DNA of 64,000 bases from Solirubrum sp044628455 (GCF_044628455.1 NZ_JBIYZW010000001.1:1550001-1614000), one strand, 5' to 3'. Shown: positions 50,261 through 58,888, counted from the stretch's first letter. Numbers and translations: made by a program. The notes: generated by a model from the sequence alone, not told the origin.

Positions 50261-50399
50261 AAGCCCCTTAAACCGCCCCGGCCCACGAGTTGTTTGCCCG
50301 CCGTCCCCACGGCCAATCCCCGCCCATCCGCGCCGCCCAATTGGGTAGCGCGTTGCAGCCCACCCGGGTCCGCCGCCGGAGCAGCCCCCCGTCGCGGGC

Positions 50400-50503
50400 T
50401 GCAACAAATATTCTGCAACATTTTATTTTGTTGCGGAATATTTGTTGCAAACCCGAAACACACGGGCTGAAACAATTTAAATTGTTGCAAAAGATTTGTT
50501 GCA
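50400..50503. repeat. Palindrome cluster with three GTTGC-N10-GTTGCA motifs
   Basis: TGCAACAAATATTC-T-GCAACA (50400-50420) and its near-exact complement (50429-50449) form a 21-bp inverted repeat (20 of 21) around an 8-base loop. A perfect 16-base palindrome AACAATTTAAATTGTT follows (50471-50486). A third motif copy, GTTGCAAAAGATTTGTTGCA (50484-50503), matches the second at 17 of 20. The AT-rich cluster stands out in GC-rich DNA, 140 bases upstream of the LLM gene and 144 bases past the TetR stop. Operator sites or a palindromic mobile remnant are both possible. Confidence 0.7.
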
Positions 50504-50646
50504 ACGCCCGGGTGGGGCTGTGCCCCCTTCTTCTCCCGGCTTTCCGGCGGCCGCCAGCCGCGGGTGTATCCCTTCCTCGACGGGCGGCCGCAAGCCGCGG
50601 CCGGGCTTGCTACTGATCCGAACGGGCCCGGGCGGCGGCCCGCCGG

Positions 50647-51210
50647 CTAGGCCGGCTGGGGCTGGTACTTGGTTTTGATAAAGTCCAGCAGCTCGGGCAG
50701 CTGCTCGCTGGGGTTGGTGGCCAGTCCCTTCCACACCGCGTCGACCAGCAGCAGCAGCAGCTGGGCCTCGGCCGCGGGCTGAGCGTAGCCCAGTTTCCCG
50801 AAGGCCTGCTCGAGCAGGGGCGGCAGCGGCTGCAGAAAGCGCGCGTGCTGACGCCGGGCAAACTCCACGTCGGCGAGCCGGGCCTGCAGCTTCCAGAACT
50901 CGGGCTCTTCCCGCACCAGCACCAGCGGCAGCTCAATCATGCGGTGCACGAACAACAGCGGGTCGGTTTCGGCCAGGCGGCCGCGGATGCGCTCGACCAC
51001 GCGCTGGTAGCCGGTGGTGACCACGAAGGCCAGCAGCTGCTCCTTGGTGCCAAAATGCTTGAAAATAAGCGCCTCCGACACGCCCGCCTCCCGCGCCAGC
51101 TGCTGGGTCGACACGTGCTCGTAGCCCTTGTCGGCAAACTGCAGCAGGGCGGTGCGGGCAATGAGGTCCTTGCGGCTGCCCGGGGCGGGAATCTTCGAAC
51201 TGGTTTTCAT
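50647..51210 (-). CDS. TetR/AcrR-family transcriptional regulator
   Basis: 187 aa from ATG 51210. The N-terminal helix-turn-helix is IARTALLQFADKGYEHVSTQQLAREAGVSEALIFKHFGTKEQLLAF (residues ~18-63 in total). The ligand-binding half is helical with no family signature I can read. TetR proteins are dimeric repressors released by small ligands. Candidate targets are the adjacent LLM gene, through the 50400-50503 palindromes, and its own promoter, through the CTAAA-N9-TTTAG repeat at 51335. Confidence 0.92.
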   Translation of the reverse strand: MKTSSKIPAPGSRKDLIARTALLQFADKGYEHVSTQQLAREAGVSEALIFKHFGTKEQLLAFVVTTGYQRVVERIRGRLAETDPLLFVHRMIELPLVLVREEPEFWKLQARLADVEFARRQHARFLQPLPPLLEQAFGKLGYAQPAAEAQLLLLLVDAVWKGLATNPSEQLPELLDFIKTKYQPQPA

Positions 51211-51334
51211 GTGCTCAGGGGCGGGCTCCGGCCCGGCGCAAGTTAAGCGCCCAATCAACACGGTCGGCCGCGCCGCGGCCGCCGGCCGGTTTTCCACCCG
51301 CCGGTTTCCGGCCCGGCCCGGGGCCGGGCATTAC

Positions 51335-51353
51335 CTAAATGTTCCTATTTTAG
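51335..51353. promoter_or_regulatory. AT-rich imperfect palindrome in the tetR-ompA divergent region
   Basis: CTAAATGTTCCTATTTTAG: arms CTAAA/TTTAG in the only AT-rich stretch of the 314-base divergent interval. It is a plausible promoter/operator for either gene. The rest of the interval is GC-rich and without features. Confidence 0.3.
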
Positions 51354-51524
51354 TTGGCCGGCGGCGGTGGTCCGGGCGTGGTGCCGCGGGCCGCGGGCGT
51401 TTATTTGCCGGAAATCAGGGGCGGCGCTGCCCGAACCCGCGGAAGATTATCAACCTTGCAGCCCGCAACCGGTATACGGCCTTACCCGCCAAAGGACAAT
51501 TCGCTGTTCAACTCACCCGTCCCG

Positions 51525-53249
51525 ATGAAGCACTTGCTACCTCACCTGCGGCTGCTGGCTTTGCTGGCCGCTCTGCCCCTCGCGGCCGGGGCCCAGACCG
51601 CCGAGCGCCGGACCAGCCTGGGCCTCAACCTCAGCGCCCTGCAGTACCAGGGTGACTTCGGCTCGGACTACTGGAAGATGGAGCGCAGCAGCTACGCCCC
51701 GGGGCTGGCCATCAACCAGTACCTGGGCCGGGGCATTGACTTGAACACGCAGCTGTTTTTCGGGGAGCTCAGCGGGCGGCGCGACGACAAGACCCACTTC
51801 AACACCACCCTGGTGAATGCCAACGCGGGCTTCAAGTTCAAGCTCAACAACGGCTGGGTGCTCAAGCAGAACGCGTTCTTTCAGCCCTACCTGCTGGCCG
51901 GCTCGGGCTGGACCTACGCCAGCCGCTCGGGCATGTTCGACGGCAAGCGCATCGACCTCGACAAGGGGTACGTGGATGTGTTCGGCGCGGCCGGCATCAG
52001 CCTGCGCTTGGGCGGGGGCGTGAGCTTGTTTGTGCAGTCGGGCCAGCACCTGCCCCTGAATGCCAACCTCGACGGCATAAGCGAAACCGAAACCCCGCGC
52101 TGGGCCGACCGCTTTCTGCAGCACACCGCCGGCCTCACCTTCAACCTGGGCCAGGCCCCCGACGCCGACGAGGACGGCGTACCCGACCGCCTCGACCGCT
52201 GCCCCAGCACCACCCCCGGCGTGGAAGTAAACGCCACCGGCTGCCCGCCCGACGGCGACGGGGACGGCGTACCCGACTACCAGGACCAGTGCCCCACCGA
52301 CGCGGGCACGGCTGAGCTGCGCGGCTGCCCCGACCAGGACGGCGACGGCGTGGGCGACGCGGAAGATGCCTGCTCGGAAGTGCCCGGCAAAGTAGAGCTG
52401 CAAGGCTGTCCCGACGCCGACAACGACGGTGTGCCCGACCAGGAAGACCAGTGCCCCGACACCCCGGCCGGCGCGCAGGTGGATGCCCAGGGCTGCCCCT
52501 CGCCCACCGAGGCCAACAACGACACCGACGGCGACGGCGTGGCCAACGACGTGGACCGCTGCCCCAGCAGCCCCGGCCCGGCCAGCAACCGCGGCTGCCC
52601 CGAAATCCGGGCCGACGTGCGCCAGCGGCTGAAGGAAGCCACCCAGTTCATCGGCTTCGAGCTGAACCGTGCCACGCTGCTGCCCTCCTCCTACCCCACG
52701 CTGGACAGCCTGGCCCAGCTGCTGCGCCGCTACCCCGACTACACCCTGAGCATTGCCGGCCACACCGACAGCCGCGGGGCGGCCGCCTACAACCTGCGCC
52801 TCTCGCGCGAGCGGGCCGCCGCCGCCCGCGACTACCTGCTCACCCGCGGCATTGACGCGGCGCGCGTGGCCCTGCGCGGCTACGGCGCCCAACACCCCCT
52901 GGCCGACAACGCCACCGATGCCGGCCGCAGCCGCAACCGCCGCGTGGAGTTTGATTTGTTCCTGACCGGCGACCCGAACGCGGCCGAGGCCAAGTATGGC
53001 CCCGAGCCCACGGCGCCCAGCCCGGCAACCCTCAAGAAGGCGACTCCGGTAAAGAAAGCACCGGCGAAAAAAATCCCGGCCCGGAAAGCCCCCGCGCGGA
53101 AGGCCCCGGCTAGAAAAGCGCTGAGTCCATCCGCCCGCGCCACCAAAGCCCCGACCAAGGCCGCGCGGCCGGCCGGCAAGGCCAAGGTTCCGACCAAGAA
53201 GCCCGCTAAAGCCCCCGCCCGACCGGGCGCGCGCCCAGGTCAGCGGTAA
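51525..53249 (+). CDS. OmpA-family outer-membrane protein with TSP3 repeats and histone-like basic tail
   Basis: 574 aa. Signal peptide (to AGAQ, ~24), an N-terminal beta-barrel (~25-205), then about five thrombospondin type 3 calcium-binding repeats (DADEDGVPDRLDRCP, DGDGDGVPDYQDQCP and others, ~210-365). A C-terminal OmpA domain (~375-485) carries IAGHTDSRGAAAYNLRLSRERA and GRSRNRRVEF, which bind peptidoglycan. The final ~85 residues are a Lys/Ala/Pro repeat (KKAPAKKIPARKAPARKA) like histone H1. This tail is unusual after an OmpA domain; in the periplasm it could bind anionic polymers. A 25-bp hairpin follows the gene. Confidence 0.9.
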   Translation: MKHLLPHLRLLALLAALPLAAGAQTAERRTSLGLNLSALQYQGDFGSDYWKMERSSYAPGLAINQYLGRGIDLNTQLFFGELSGRRDDKTHFNTTLVNANAGFKFKLNNGWVLKQNAFFQPYLLAGSGWTYASRSGMFDGKRIDLDKGYVDVFGAAGISLRLGGGVSLFVQSGQHLPLNANLDGISETETPRWADRFLQHTAGLTFNLGQAPDADEDGVPDRLDRCPSTTPGVEVNATGCPPDGDGDGVPDYQDQCPTDAGTAELRGCPDQDGDGVGDAEDACSEVPGKVELQGCPDADNDGVPDQEDQCPDTPAGAQVDAQGCPSPTEANNDTDGDGVANDVDRCPSSPGPASNRGCPEIRADVRQRLKEATQFIGFELNRATLLPSSYPTLDSLAQLLRRYPDYTLSIAGHTDSRGAAAYNLRLSRERAAAARDYLLTRGIDAARVALRGYGAQHPLADNATDAGRSRNRRVEFDLFLTGDPNAAEAKYGPEPTAPSPATLKKATPVKKAPAKKIPARKAPARKAPARKALSPSARATKAPTKAARPAGKAKVPTKKPAKAPARPGARPGQR

Positions 53250-53286
53250 AGCCGGCTCGGTCAGTAACTATTCTTCTGAGTCCGCT

Positions 53287-53342
53287 GCGCAGGGCCCGGT
53301 CCCGCCGGAACTACCACGTTCCGGCGGGACCGGGCCCTGCGC
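53287..53342. terminator. Perfect 25-bp hairpin after the OmpA gene
   Basis: Arms 53287-53311 and 53318-53342 are exact complements (GCGCAGGGCCCGG and onward) around the loop TACCAC. There is no T-run. It could be a terminator, an mRNA-stabilising stem or a REP-like palindrome. Confidence 0.75.
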
Positions 53343-53501
53343 GCTACGGTGCGGGATATGCGCCGGGCCGGCGCGGCCGGCGTTACCGGCCAACTTCGGT
53401 AAGTTGAGGCCGCATAACTAATGTTGCGCCGAAGTCAACTTCAGTGGCGACCAGACTGGCGCACCGGCCGCGGCGTTGCCTGTACATAACCATTCTACCC
53501 A

Positions 53502-54890
53502 ATGAAGCGACGCCTCCTTTACGGGGTTTTCCTGGCGGTGCTGGTGCTGGGCGCGGTGCTGCTGCGGCCTGCCAGCACCCTGGTGCAGGCCCTGCGCCAC
53601 GACGCCCACGACCTGCCTACCGACGCGCCCGGCTACGCCAACGACGTGAGCCGGCTCAACCAAACGCGCGTGCAGGCCATCGTGCCCGTAGCGGCCGACT
53701 CGGCCCGGGCGGTGGCGCAGCTGCAGCACCTGCTGATTGAAGCCCGGCAACGGAAGCTGCCCGTATCCATTGCCGGGGCGCGCCACAGCATGGGCGGTCA
53801 TACCATTGCCCCCGGCGGCATCCAGGTCGATATGCGCCCCTTCCGGCACATGCGCCTCGACACCGCTACTGGCACGCTTACGGTGGGGGCCGGCGCGCTG
53901 TGGTCGGACGTGATTCCCTACCTGAACCGCTACGGCCGCGCCATCCACACCATGCAGTCGGACAACGCCTTTTCGGTGGGCGGCTCGCTGAGCGTGAACT
54001 GCCACGGCTGGCAGCACAACGCCCCGCCCATTGCCGCCACGGTGCAGTCGTTTCAGCTGCTCCTGGCCAATGGCACGGTGGTGCGCTGCAGCCGGCAGCA
54101 GCACGCCGAGCTGTTTGGGCTGGCGCTGGGCGGCTACGGGCTGTTTGGCATCATCCTGAATGTAGAACTGCGCACCGTACCCAACGAGGTATACGCCTAC
54201 CGCCGGGTGCTGGTGGCCGCCGCCGATTACACCACTGCCTACCGCCAGCACGTCGACCGCAACCCGCGGGCGCGCATGGTTTATGGCCGGCTGAACGTGA
54301 GTGCCGAGCGGTTTTTGCAGGACGCCAGCCTGAACTACTTTGAGTTCCGGCGGCCGGCCGCACCCGGACTGGCCCTCGAAGCGCCGGCCCTGGCGGCGGT
54401 GAAGCGGGCAGTATTTCTGGGCTCCAAGGAAGACGACTACGGCAAGGCCCTGCGCTGGAATGCCGAGCAGCTGTTTTCGCGCCTGACCGTGGGCACCGAA
54501 GTCGCGCGCAACCAGATCATGAACGAAAGCCCGGCGCTGTACCTCAACCAGTCGGCCCGGCGCACCGACGTGCTGCACGAGTACTTTATTCCGCGGCGGC
54601 AGTTTGCGGGCTTCGTGCGCCGGCTGCAGGCCATCGTGCCCCGGCACCACCTCAACCTGCTCAACGTCACCATCCGCAACGTGTACCCTGACCAGGACGC
54701 CCTCCTACGCTACGCTGACGAGGAAATGTTTGCCTTCGTGATGTTCTTCGACCAGCCCGTAGACGCGGCCGCCGACCAGCGGATGGCGGCCCTGACCCGG
54801 GAGCTAATTGACGCGGCCGACCAGCTGGGCGGCACCTACTACCTGCCCTACCGCCTGCACGCCAGCGCCGAGCAGTTTCGCCGGGCCTAA
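53502..54890 (+). CDS. FAD-binding oxidoreductase (aldonolactone oxidase-like), ended early by an in-frame TAA
   Basis: 462 aa as read. A membrane-anchor/signal helix (MKRRLLYGVFLAVLVLGAVLL) is followed by a PCMH-type FAD domain: VSIAGARHSMGGHTIAPGGI, LTVGAGALWSDVIPYL, FSVGGSLSVNCHGW. A C-terminal substrate domain follows. The TAA at 54888-54890 lies inside the conserved C-terminal region: translation in the same frame resumes as P-M-A-D-D-F-F and ends with the family's DPEERFQNYFYQRYK. The site normally holding Tyr (RRAYP) is the stop, so a single base change (TAC or TAT to TAA) explains it. The enzyme may lack its last 38 residues or be non-functional. Confidence 0.82.
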   Translation: MKRRLLYGVFLAVLVLGAVLLRPASTLVQALRHDAHDLPTDAPGYANDVSRLNQTRVQAIVPVAADSARAVAQLQHLLIEARQRKLPVSIAGARHSMGGHTIAPGGIQVDMRPFRHMRLDTATGTLTVGAGALWSDVIPYLNRYGRAIHTMQSDNAFSVGGSLSVNCHGWQHNAPPIAATVQSFQLLLANGTVVRCSRQQHAELFGLALGGYGLFGIILNVELRTVPNEVYAYRRVLVAAADYTTAYRQHVDRNPRARMVYGRLNVSAERFLQDASLNYFEFRRPAAPGLALEAPALAAVKRAVFLGSKEDDYGKALRWNAEQLFSRLTVGTEVARNQIMNESPALYLNQSARRTDVLHEYFIPRRQFAGFVRRLQAIVPRHHLNLLNVTIRNVYPDQDALLRYADEEMFAFVMFFDQPVDAAADQRMAALTRELIDAADQLGGTYYLPYRLHASAEQFRRA

Positions 54891-55007
54891 CCTATGGCCG
54901 ATGACTTCTTCCGGCACAAACTCCGGCACGACCCCGAAGAACGGTTTCAGAACTACTTCTACCAGCGCTACAAACCGCAGCTGGCCGCTACGGCGGCGGT
55001 TCAGTAG
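54891..55007 (+). pseudogene. In-frame C-terminal remnant of the FAD oxidoreductase
   Basis: 38 codons continuing the frame of the preceding gene directly after its TAA, ending at TAG 55005-55007. It includes ATG at 54894 (MADDFFRHKLRHDPEERFQN) and the conserved FYQRYK ending. As an independent gene it would be too short to fold alone, so it is the separated tail of a once 501-residue protein. Confidence 0.75.
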
Positions 55008-55017
55008 CCGCACGAAA

Positions 55018-55063
55018 AAACCGCCCGGTACCTTTGGCAGCGGCCAAGGGTAGCGGGCGGTTT
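55018..55063. terminator. Bidirectional terminator between the FAD oxidase tail and the DUF2911 gene
   Basis: AAACCGCCCG / CGGGCGGTTT with an inner stem TACCTTTGGC / GCCAAGGGTA (one mismatch). A-run on the left and T-run on the right serve both convergent genes. Confidence 0.88.
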
Positions 55064-55082
55064 GGTTTGCAGCAGCGGAGCG

Positions 55083-55949
55083 TTACTTCTTGCCCAACTC
55101 GGCCAGCAGCTGCTGGTTGAGGCGGATGTACTCGTCCTTTACCGGCTGGTTGGTTTCGGCCTTCACCAGCTCCAACGACTGCTGGCTGGCGGCTACGGCT
55201 TCGGCCGGGCGCTTGGCCTTCTGCAGCATCTTGGCCTTCCAGTACTGGAAGTAGTAGCTCTTGGGCTCCAGCCTGATGGCCTCGTCCATCCACTTCACGG
55301 CCTGGTTCAGGTCTTTGCCGGTGCTGTAGTAGTACTGGGCGGCCTCGAAGTACGGCTTCTTGTCGCCCTGCATGGCCTGCTGAATCTGGCTGAGCACCCG
55401 CGCGTCGGCGTCGGCGGTGATGGGCACGCTCAGTTGGGTTTTGTCCCAGCGCATCACCAGGTCGGCGGCTTCGGGCTGCAGGTTTTCCAGGGTCAGCGAA
55501 AACGTTTCGACGGCCGTGGCCAGGGCGGTGGGCTTCACCTTCACGCGCAGCAAATCGAGGGCGGGCTTGTAGTCGTAGGCGCCCCACTGTGAGGTGTCCT
55601 TGTTCAGAATCACGGTCCACTCCTTGGCGTCGGGAATGGTGAACAGGGCGTAGGTACCGGCGGGTACTACCTGGCCGGCCAGCTTCACCTCTTCGCCGAA
55701 CTTGATGCGGGTCGACGAGTTGGCGCCGGTGCGCCACACCTTGCCGTAGGGCTCGAGCTTGCCGAACACCTCGCGCCCGCGCTTGGAGGGGCGCGAGTAC
55801 TTCAGGTCGATGTAGGTGGTGGAAAAGGCCTGCCGCAAGTGCACGGCGGGGCTCATGGCGGGCAAGCTCAGCTGCTGGGCCCGGGCCGCGGGCAGGGCCG
55901 GGCCCAGCAGGCAGGCCGCGAAGAGAAGGAGAACGGGGAAACGTTTCAT
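55083..55949 (-). CDS. DUF2911 and tetratricopeptide-like secreted protein
   Basis: 288 aa from ATG 55949, which begins a signal peptide (MKRFPVLLLFAACLLGPALP to ARAQ). Residues ~25-175 are the DUF2911 domain: VHLRQAFSTTYIDLKYSRPSKRGREVFG, GKVWRTGANSSTRIKF and PAGTYALFTIPDAKEWTVILNKD. The remainder contains tetratricopeptide-like helices (YYYSTGKDLNQAVKWMDEAIRLEP, MLQKAKRPAEAVAASQQSLEL). The family is common in Bacteroidota and has no known activity. Periplasmic or outer-membrane location. Confidence 0.85.
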   Translation of the reverse strand: MKRFPVLLLFAACLLGPALPAARAQQLSLPAMSPAVHLRQAFSTTYIDLKYSRPSKRGREVFGKLEPYGKVWRTGANSSTRIKFGEEVKLAGQVVPAGTYALFTIPDAKEWTVILNKDTSQWGAYDYKPALDLLRVKVKPTALATAVETFSLTLENLQPEAADLVMRWDKTQLSVPITADADARVLSQIQQAMQGDKKPYFEAAQYYYSTGKDLNQAVKWMDEAIRLEPKSYYFQYWKAKMLQKAKRPAEAVAASQQSLELVKAETNQPVKDEYIRLNQQLLAELGKK

Positions 55950-56289
55950 GCGGGCAAATAACGAAAGCAAACCAGCAGCGGCAACGCCCCGGCCCGCCGA
56001 TTATTGCCTGCCCCCGCGGCGCGGTTTTTCGGCCGGCGAACTGGATTTTGGCCGATTATGTCCGTACTTGCGGCCGCAAAAGCCCGGGCCCCGCCTGTTC
56101 TTGCGGCTTTCTGCCTGACGACAACGATGTTGAACCTGCTTTTCTCCTCTACCTGCTTTCCCGCCGCCCCGCGCTGTTCGGCGCTGGTCGAGGTGTGCTT
56201 GTCGGGGAAGAAATGCAAGGGCGCTAAACGGGTGAAACACGCCCGCCCCTGACCGTCGCCTTCTGTTTGGTTTTTTGCCTTCACGAGTC
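55950..56289. promoter_or_regulatory. Divergent upstream region of lysC and the DUF2911 gene
   Basis: 340 bases with no gene I can support. Open frames on both strands lack coding character. Minus-strand GTTATTTG (about 55956-55963) is a weak -7 element for the DUF2911 gene. Its plus-strand side ends at the intrinsic terminator at 56290, so it may hold a short RNA or the lysC leader. Confidence 0.35.
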
Positions 56290-56318
56290 AGCGCCGGTCT
56301 TCCAACCGGCGCTTTTTT
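56290..56318 (+). terminator. Intrinsic terminator in the lysC leader (possible attenuator)
   Basis: AGCGCCGGT, loop CTTCCA, ACCGGCGCT, TTTTTT. It points toward lysC, 71 bases before its ATG. There is no plus-strand gene upstream for over one kilobase, so there is no obvious gene for it to terminate. Confidence 0.8.
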
Positions 56319-56388
56319 CTTGCGTTTCACTTAAGCTGTCGGCCCCTCGGGTTCGGCCCCGCAGTTGACTACTTCCGCTTCTTCTTCC

Positions 56389-57723
56389 ATGATCGTTCTC
56401 AAGTTCGGCGGCACGTCCGTCGGGTCGGCCGCGCGCATGCGCGCGGTGGCCGAGCTGATTCAGGCCCCCGCCGAGCCCCGCATCGTGGTGCTCTCGGCCA
56501 TGGCCGGCACCACCAACGCCCTGGTCGACATTGCCCGCCTGCTCTACGAGGGCGAGCTGACAGCGGCCTCGGCCCGCATCGAAATTCTGCGCCAGCAGTA
56601 CCACATGGTGGCCCGCGAGCTGCTGACCGAGGCCGCCGTGCCCGAGGCCCTGCGCCTGCTCGACGAGTCGTTCAAAACCCTGTTCAACCTCACCCGCACC
56701 CCGCTCTCGGCCGCGGGCGAGCGGGTGATTCTGGCCCAGGGCGAGCTGCTGAGCACCTTGCTGTTTCACCGCTACCTCACCGCCATGCTGGGCCGGGAGG
56801 CCGTGCTGCTGCCCGCGCTGGAGTTCATGCGCCTCGACGCCGACGACGAGCCCGATGCGGCCTTTATCCGCGAGCAGCTCGGCGCCCAGCTGGCCCGGCA
56901 CGCGGGGCAGCAGCTGTTCATCACGCAGGGCTACATCTGCCGCAACGCGCAGGGGCAGGTGGACAACCTCAAGCGCGGGGGCTCAGACTACTCGGCTTCC
57001 TTGATCGGGGCGGCGGTGCGGGCGCAGGAAATCCAGATCTGGACCGACATCGACGGGCTGCACAACAACGACCCGCGCGTGGTGGAGGGCACCTACCCCA
57101 TCCGGGAGCTGTCGTTCGACGAGGCGGCCGAGCTGGCCTACTTCGGGGCCAAGATCCTGCACCCGAGCTCGGTGCTGCCCGCCCGCGAGCACGGCATTCC
57201 GGTGCGCCTGCTGAACACGCTCCAGCCCCAGGCCCCGGGCACGCTCATCTCCGCCCGCACCGGCCACGACGCCATCAAGGCCGTGGCCGCCAAGGACGGG
57301 CTCACCGCCCTCAAGGTCAAGAGCAGCCGCATGCTGCTGGCCCACGGCTTTCTGCGGGCGCTGTTTGAGGTATTTGAGCGGCACCGCACGTCGATTGATA
57401 TGATTACCACCTCGGAAGTAGCCGTGTCGCTCACCATCGACGACGCCACCCACCTGCCCGCCATCCTCGACGAGCTGCGCCGCATCGGCGAGGTGGAGGT
57501 CGACGAGCAGCAAACCATCATCTGCCTGGTGGGCAACCTGATTCAGAACACCCACGGCGCCGCGCGGCAGGTGTTCGACGCGCTGCAGGACATTCCTCTG
57601 CGCATGATCAGCTACGGCGGCTCGCCCAATAACATCAGCCTGCTCATTCACACCGCCGACAAAACCCGCGCCCTGCACGCTCTCAACGAAGGCTTGTTCC
57701 GCCGCGCCGCCGCTACCTTGTAG
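56389..57723 (+). CDS. lysC: Aspartate kinase, monofunctional (class III-like)
   Basis: 444 aa from ATG 56389 (MIVLKFGGTSVGSAARM). It phosphorylates aspartate, the first step toward diaminopimelate, lysine, threonine and methionine. Signatures are KFGGTSV, GGSDYSASLIGAA, WTDIDGLHNNDPRVV and FGAKILHPSS. Two C-terminal ACT domains follow (TALKVKSSRMLLAHGFLRALF to ILDELRRIGEVEVDEQQ, then ICLVGNL to LLIHTADKTRALHAL), implying feedback inhibition, probably by lysine. lysA follows after 19 bases, so the two form an operon. A terminator-like hairpin lies in the leader. Confidence 0.95.
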   Translation: MIVLKFGGTSVGSAARMRAVAELIQAPAEPRIVVLSAMAGTTNALVDIARLLYEGELTAASARIEILRQQYHMVARELLTEAAVPEALRLLDESFKTLFNLTRTPLSAAGERVILAQGELLSTLLFHRYLTAMLGREAVLLPALEFMRLDADDEPDAAFIREQLGAQLARHAGQQLFITQGYICRNAQGQVDNLKRGGSDYSASLIGAAVRAQEIQIWTDIDGLHNNDPRVVEGTYPIRELSFDEAAELAYFGAKILHPSSVLPAREHGIPVRLLNTLQPQAPGTLISARTGHDAIKAVAAKDGLTALKVKSSRMLLAHGFLRALFEVFERHRTSIDMITTSEVAVSLTIDDATHLPAILDELRRIGEVEVDEQQTIICLVGNLIQNTHGAARQVFDALQDIPLRMISYGGSPNNISLLIHTADKTRALHALNEGLFRRAAATL

Positions 57724-57742
57724 CGCCTTATTGCTCGTACCC

Positions 57743-58888
57743 ATGCCCCTACACTTACCGCCGGACCTTGATGCCCGGCCCACGCCCTTCTACTTATACG
57801 ACCTGGATTTGCTGCGCCGGACCCTGCAGGCCGCGCAGCAGGCCGCCCGCCCGCGCGCCATTCAGGTGCACTACGCGCTGAAAGCCAACGCCAACCAACC
57901 CATTATGGACCTGGTGCGCGAGTATGGCCTGGGAGCCGACTGCGTGAGCGGCAACGAGGTGCAGTGCGCCCTCGATGCGGGCTTCGCGCCCGCGCACGTG
58001 GTGTTTGCCGGCGTGGGCAAGTCCGACGCGGAAATCAACCGGGCCCTGGCCGCCGACATCTGGTGCTTTAACGTGGAGTCGGCGCCCGAGCTGCTGGTGC
58101 TCAACGAGCTGGCCGGCCGGCAGGGCCGCCGGGCCCGGGTGGCCCTGCGCCTGAACCCCAACGTGGACGCGCGCACCCACCACTACATCACCACCGGCCT
58201 CGAAGCCAACAAGTTCGGCATTGGGCTGGGCGAGCTGGCGGGCGTGGTGGAGCTGCTGCCCACGCTGCCCCACGTGGAGCTGGTGGGCCTGCACGTGCAC
58301 ATCGGCTCGCAGATAACCGATTTGGCCGTGTTTGAGACGCTGTGCCACCGCGTGAACGAATTGCAGCAGTGGTTTGAGCACCGCGGCCTGGCGTTGCCCC
58401 ACCTCAACGTGGGCGGCGGCCTGGGCGTGGACTACGAGCAGCCCGACGAACAGCTGGTTCCGGATTTTGAAGCCTACTTCAGCTTGTTTGAGCGGTATTT
58501 GCAGCGGCGGCCAGGCCAGCAGGTGCACGTGGAGCTGGGCCGCTCCCTGGTTGCCCAGTGCGGCACGCTGGTGAGCCGGGTGCTGTACGTGAAAGAAAGC
58601 CAGCAGACGCGCTTCGCCATTCTCGACGCGGGCATGACCGAGCTGATTCGGCCGGCCTTGTACCAGAGTTACCACCGCATCGAAAACCTGAGCAGCCAGG
58701 CCCCGGCGCAGCTCTACGACGTGGTGGGCCCCATCTGCGAGTCGTCGGACACCTTTGGCCGGCAGGTGAGTTTGCCCGAAACCCGCCGCGGCGACTTGGT
58801 GGTGCTGCGCACGGCCGGCGCCTACGGGCAGGTAATGGCCTCGCGCTACAACCTGCGCGATGAAGCTCCGGCCGTGTACGTGGGCTAG
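57743..58888 (+). CDS. lysA: Diaminopimelate decarboxylase
   Basis: 381 aa from ATG 57743. This PLP enzyme (fold type III) decarboxylates meso-diaminopimelate to lysine. The PLP lysine is in VHYALKANANQPIMDL (about residue 50). Other signatures are GADCVSGNEVQCALDAG, HVHIGSQI, LNVGGGLGVDY, ELGRSLVAQCGTLVSRVLYVK and GPICESSDTFGR, where the Cys is supplied across the dimer. It is transcribed with lysC, joining the first and last steps of the lysine pathway. Confidence 0.96.
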   Translation: MPLHLPPDLDARPTPFYLYDLDLLRRTLQAAQQAARPRAIQVHYALKANANQPIMDLVREYGLGADCVSGNEVQCALDAGFAPAHVVFAGVGKSDAEINRALAADIWCFNVESAPELLVLNELAGRQGRRARVALRLNPNVDARTHHYITTGLEANKFGIGLGELAGVVELLPTLPHVELVGLHVHIGSQITDLAVFETLCHRVNELQQWFEHRGLALPHLNVGGGLGVDYEQPDEQLVPDFEAYFSLFERYLQRRPGQQVHVELGRSLVAQCGTLVSRVLYVKESQQTRFAILDAGMTELIRPALYQSYHRIENLSSQAPAQLYDVVGPICESSDTFGRQVSLPETRRGDLVVLRTAGAYGQVMASRYNLRDEAPAVYVG

